DNA of 7,823 nucleotides, from contig CAIYPH010000776.1 of the NCBI GenBank assembly GCA_903928045.1, forward strand, positions 1 through 7,823, in the 5' to 3' direction. Shown in pieces: positions 6,717 through 7,823 of this stretch; the first letter of the stretch is position 1; every line of letters starts with the position of its first letter. The notes below the pieces were generated by a model. The model did no database searches and was not told the origin of the DNA. It saw nothing but the letters and a program-made list of their open reading frames with translations. The stretch is from an uncultured Rhodospirillales bacterium. Lineage in GTDB: Bacteria > Pseudomonadota > Alphaproteobacteria > Acetobacterales > Acetobacteraceae. A program made the position numbers and the translations under genes.

Positions 6717-7823
6717 TCACCCCCCATGGTTCAGCGAAGCAAAGCTCCTCCCGGATTCCGCAAGTTCGACCAGCAGCGGCGCCGGCGCGAAGTCCGGCCC
6801 GTCATTGCCCATGCGGCGCACGGTCTCCAGGATGGTCTTGAGCCCGATCTGATCGGCCGCATGCATCGGCCCGCCGCGCCAGGCCGGGAAACCGTAGCCG
6901 TGGACCAGCACGACGTCGATATCGGACGGGCGCTGGGCGATCCCCTCGGCGAGGATTTTGGCGGCCTCGTTGACCATGGCGGCGAGCGCGCGGGCCTGGA
7001 TTTCCTCGGCCGCGATGGGGCGGCGGGTGATGCCCTTGGCGGAAGAGGCGCGCTCGACGAGTTGGTGGACGAGGGGATCGACGGCGCGGCGGCCGCCATC
7101 GTGGCGGTACCAGCCGGCGCCGGTCTTCTGGCCATAGCGGCCCTGTTCCACCAGCCAGTCGATGATCGGCACGTCCCGCGCGCGGGGGTCTCGCGTGGCG
7201 GCGGTGCGCTTGCGCCCGGCGGCGGCGATGTCGAGGCCGGCGAGGTCGGCCACCGCATAGGGGCCCATGGCGAAGCCATACCCCTCGATCGCGGCATCCA
7301 CCTCCTCGGGGAGGGCGCCGTCCTCCAGCGCGTAGTCGCACTGCCCCCACCAGCGGGCGAGGATGCGGTTACCGATGAACCCGTCGCACACGCCGGAGAT
7401 CACCGGCTGCTTGCGCATGCGGCCCGCCAGCGCGAGGGCGGTGGCGATCACCTCGGGCGCGGTGCGGTCGGTCCGCACGATTTCGAGCAGGCGCATCACA
7501 TGGGCGGGGCTGAAGAAATGCAGCCCCACCACCCGCTCGGGCGCCTCCACCACGTCGGCGAGGCGGTTGATGTCGAGTGCGGAGGTGTTGGAGGCAAGGA
7601 TGCAGTCGCGCTTGGTGTGGGTGGAAAGGGCGCGGAAGACCTCCTGTTTGGCCTCCATGTTCTCGTAGACGGCCTCGATCACCATGTCGGCATCGGCCAG
7701 GCGCTCGTAGCGGTTGGTGTACGCGAGGCGGCGCAGCCGGGACTCGATGGTGGCCTGCGTGAGGCGGCCGGTGCCGTAGTGGCGGGCGTGAACGGCGCGG
7801 ATCCGCGCCTCGGCGCCGGCGGC
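6717..7823 (-). CDS. 3-hydroxyacyl-CoA dehydrogenase (FadB/FadJ-like), N-terminal part beyond window edge
   Basis: This enzyme oxidises L-3-hydroxyacyl-CoA to 3-ketoacyl-CoA with NAD+ in fatty-acid (or related acyl-CoA) beta-oxidation in the cytoplasm. The minus-strand frame is open to the right edge (368 visible residues), so the ATG at 7685 is internal; family residues such as LADADMVIEAVYENM (42-56) run across it. Catalytic residues line up with short-chain hydroxyacyl-CoA dehydrogenase: S81 (SNTSA), H102 (GLHFFSP), E114 (LLEIV) and N152 (GFIGNRI), with H-to-E and E-to-N spacings of 12 and 38 as in the family. Two C-terminal HCDH domains follow: about 147-240 (YGQKTGAGWYRHD at 230-242) and about 270-355 (HGYGFPAWRGGPM, 308-320). 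The duplicated C-terminal domain is typical of the roughly 700-residue multifunctional enzymes that carry an N-terminal enoyl-CoA hydratase. That part, and the NAD GxGxxG, would lie outside the window, so the fusion is inferred. Confidence 0.9.
   Translation of the reverse strand, partial: AAGAEARIRAVHARHYGTGRLTQATIESRLRRLAYTNRYERLADADMVIEAVYENMEAKQEVFRALSTHTKRDCILASNTSALDINRLADVVEAPERVVGLHFFSPAHVMRLLEIVRTDRTAPEVIATALALAGRMRKQPVISGVCDGFIGNRILARWWGQCDYALEDGALPEEVDAAIEGYGFAMGPYAVADLAGLDIAAAGRKRTAATRDPRARDVPIIDWLVEQGRYGQKTGAGWYRHDGGRRAVDPLVHQLVERASSAKGITRRPIAAEEIQARALAAMVNEAAKILAEGIAQRPSDIDVVLVHGYGFPAWRGGPMHAADQIGLKTILETVRRMGNDGPDFAPAPLLVELAESGRSFASLNHGG

Overview
The window looks like an ordinary chromosomal stretch of a GC-rich alphaproteobacterium. 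By eye it is well over 60% G+C, with strong G/C at third codon positions. The gene set (UvrD-type helicase, PrmA, a DUF1127 protein, an XPNPEP1-like aminopeptidase P) fits that class. Family-level placement, possibly Acetobacteraceae, is a guess from the overall look and not demonstrated. There is no CRISPR array, tRNA, rRNA, integrase, transposase or phage gene.

Layout. Positions 1-2930, plus strand: the 3' part of a UvrD/PcrA helicase gene, cut by the left edge, overlaps prmA (ribosomal protein L11 methyltransferase) by 4 bases and probably forms a translationally coupled pair. Positions 2951-3277, minus strand: a small DUF1127 protein converges on prmA with a 20-base gap. Positions 3278-3482: a divergent intergenic region. 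Positions 3483-5243, plus strand: a three-domain Xaa-Pro aminopeptidase with all M24 metal ligands, whose 3' end overlaps the next gene tail to tail by 9 bases. Positions 5235-6542, minus strand: a DAO-family FAD-dependent oxidoreductase of unknown substrate. Positions 6717-7823, minus strand: the C-terminal part of a FadB/FadJ-like 3-hydroxyacyl-CoA dehydrogenase, cut by the right edge.

The genes cover housekeeping (DNA repair, ribosome modification, peptide turnover) and catabolism (amine or amino-acid oxidation, fatty-acid beta-oxidation). Nothing suggests that the whole window works as one pathway or as a defence system.

The most unusual structure is not a gene. Between the two minus-strand catabolic genes lies an AT-rich compound inverted repeat of about 137 bases (6578-6714). 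Its two ends are diverged inverted copies of each other, and each contains its own hairpin. It can fold into a four-way, cloverleaf-like structure, and a compensatory base-pair swap between the two hairpins suggests that the fold is maintained. It resembles a REP/BIME-like or MITE-like dispersed element that may also act as a terminator. I do not see a clearly novel multi-gene system.
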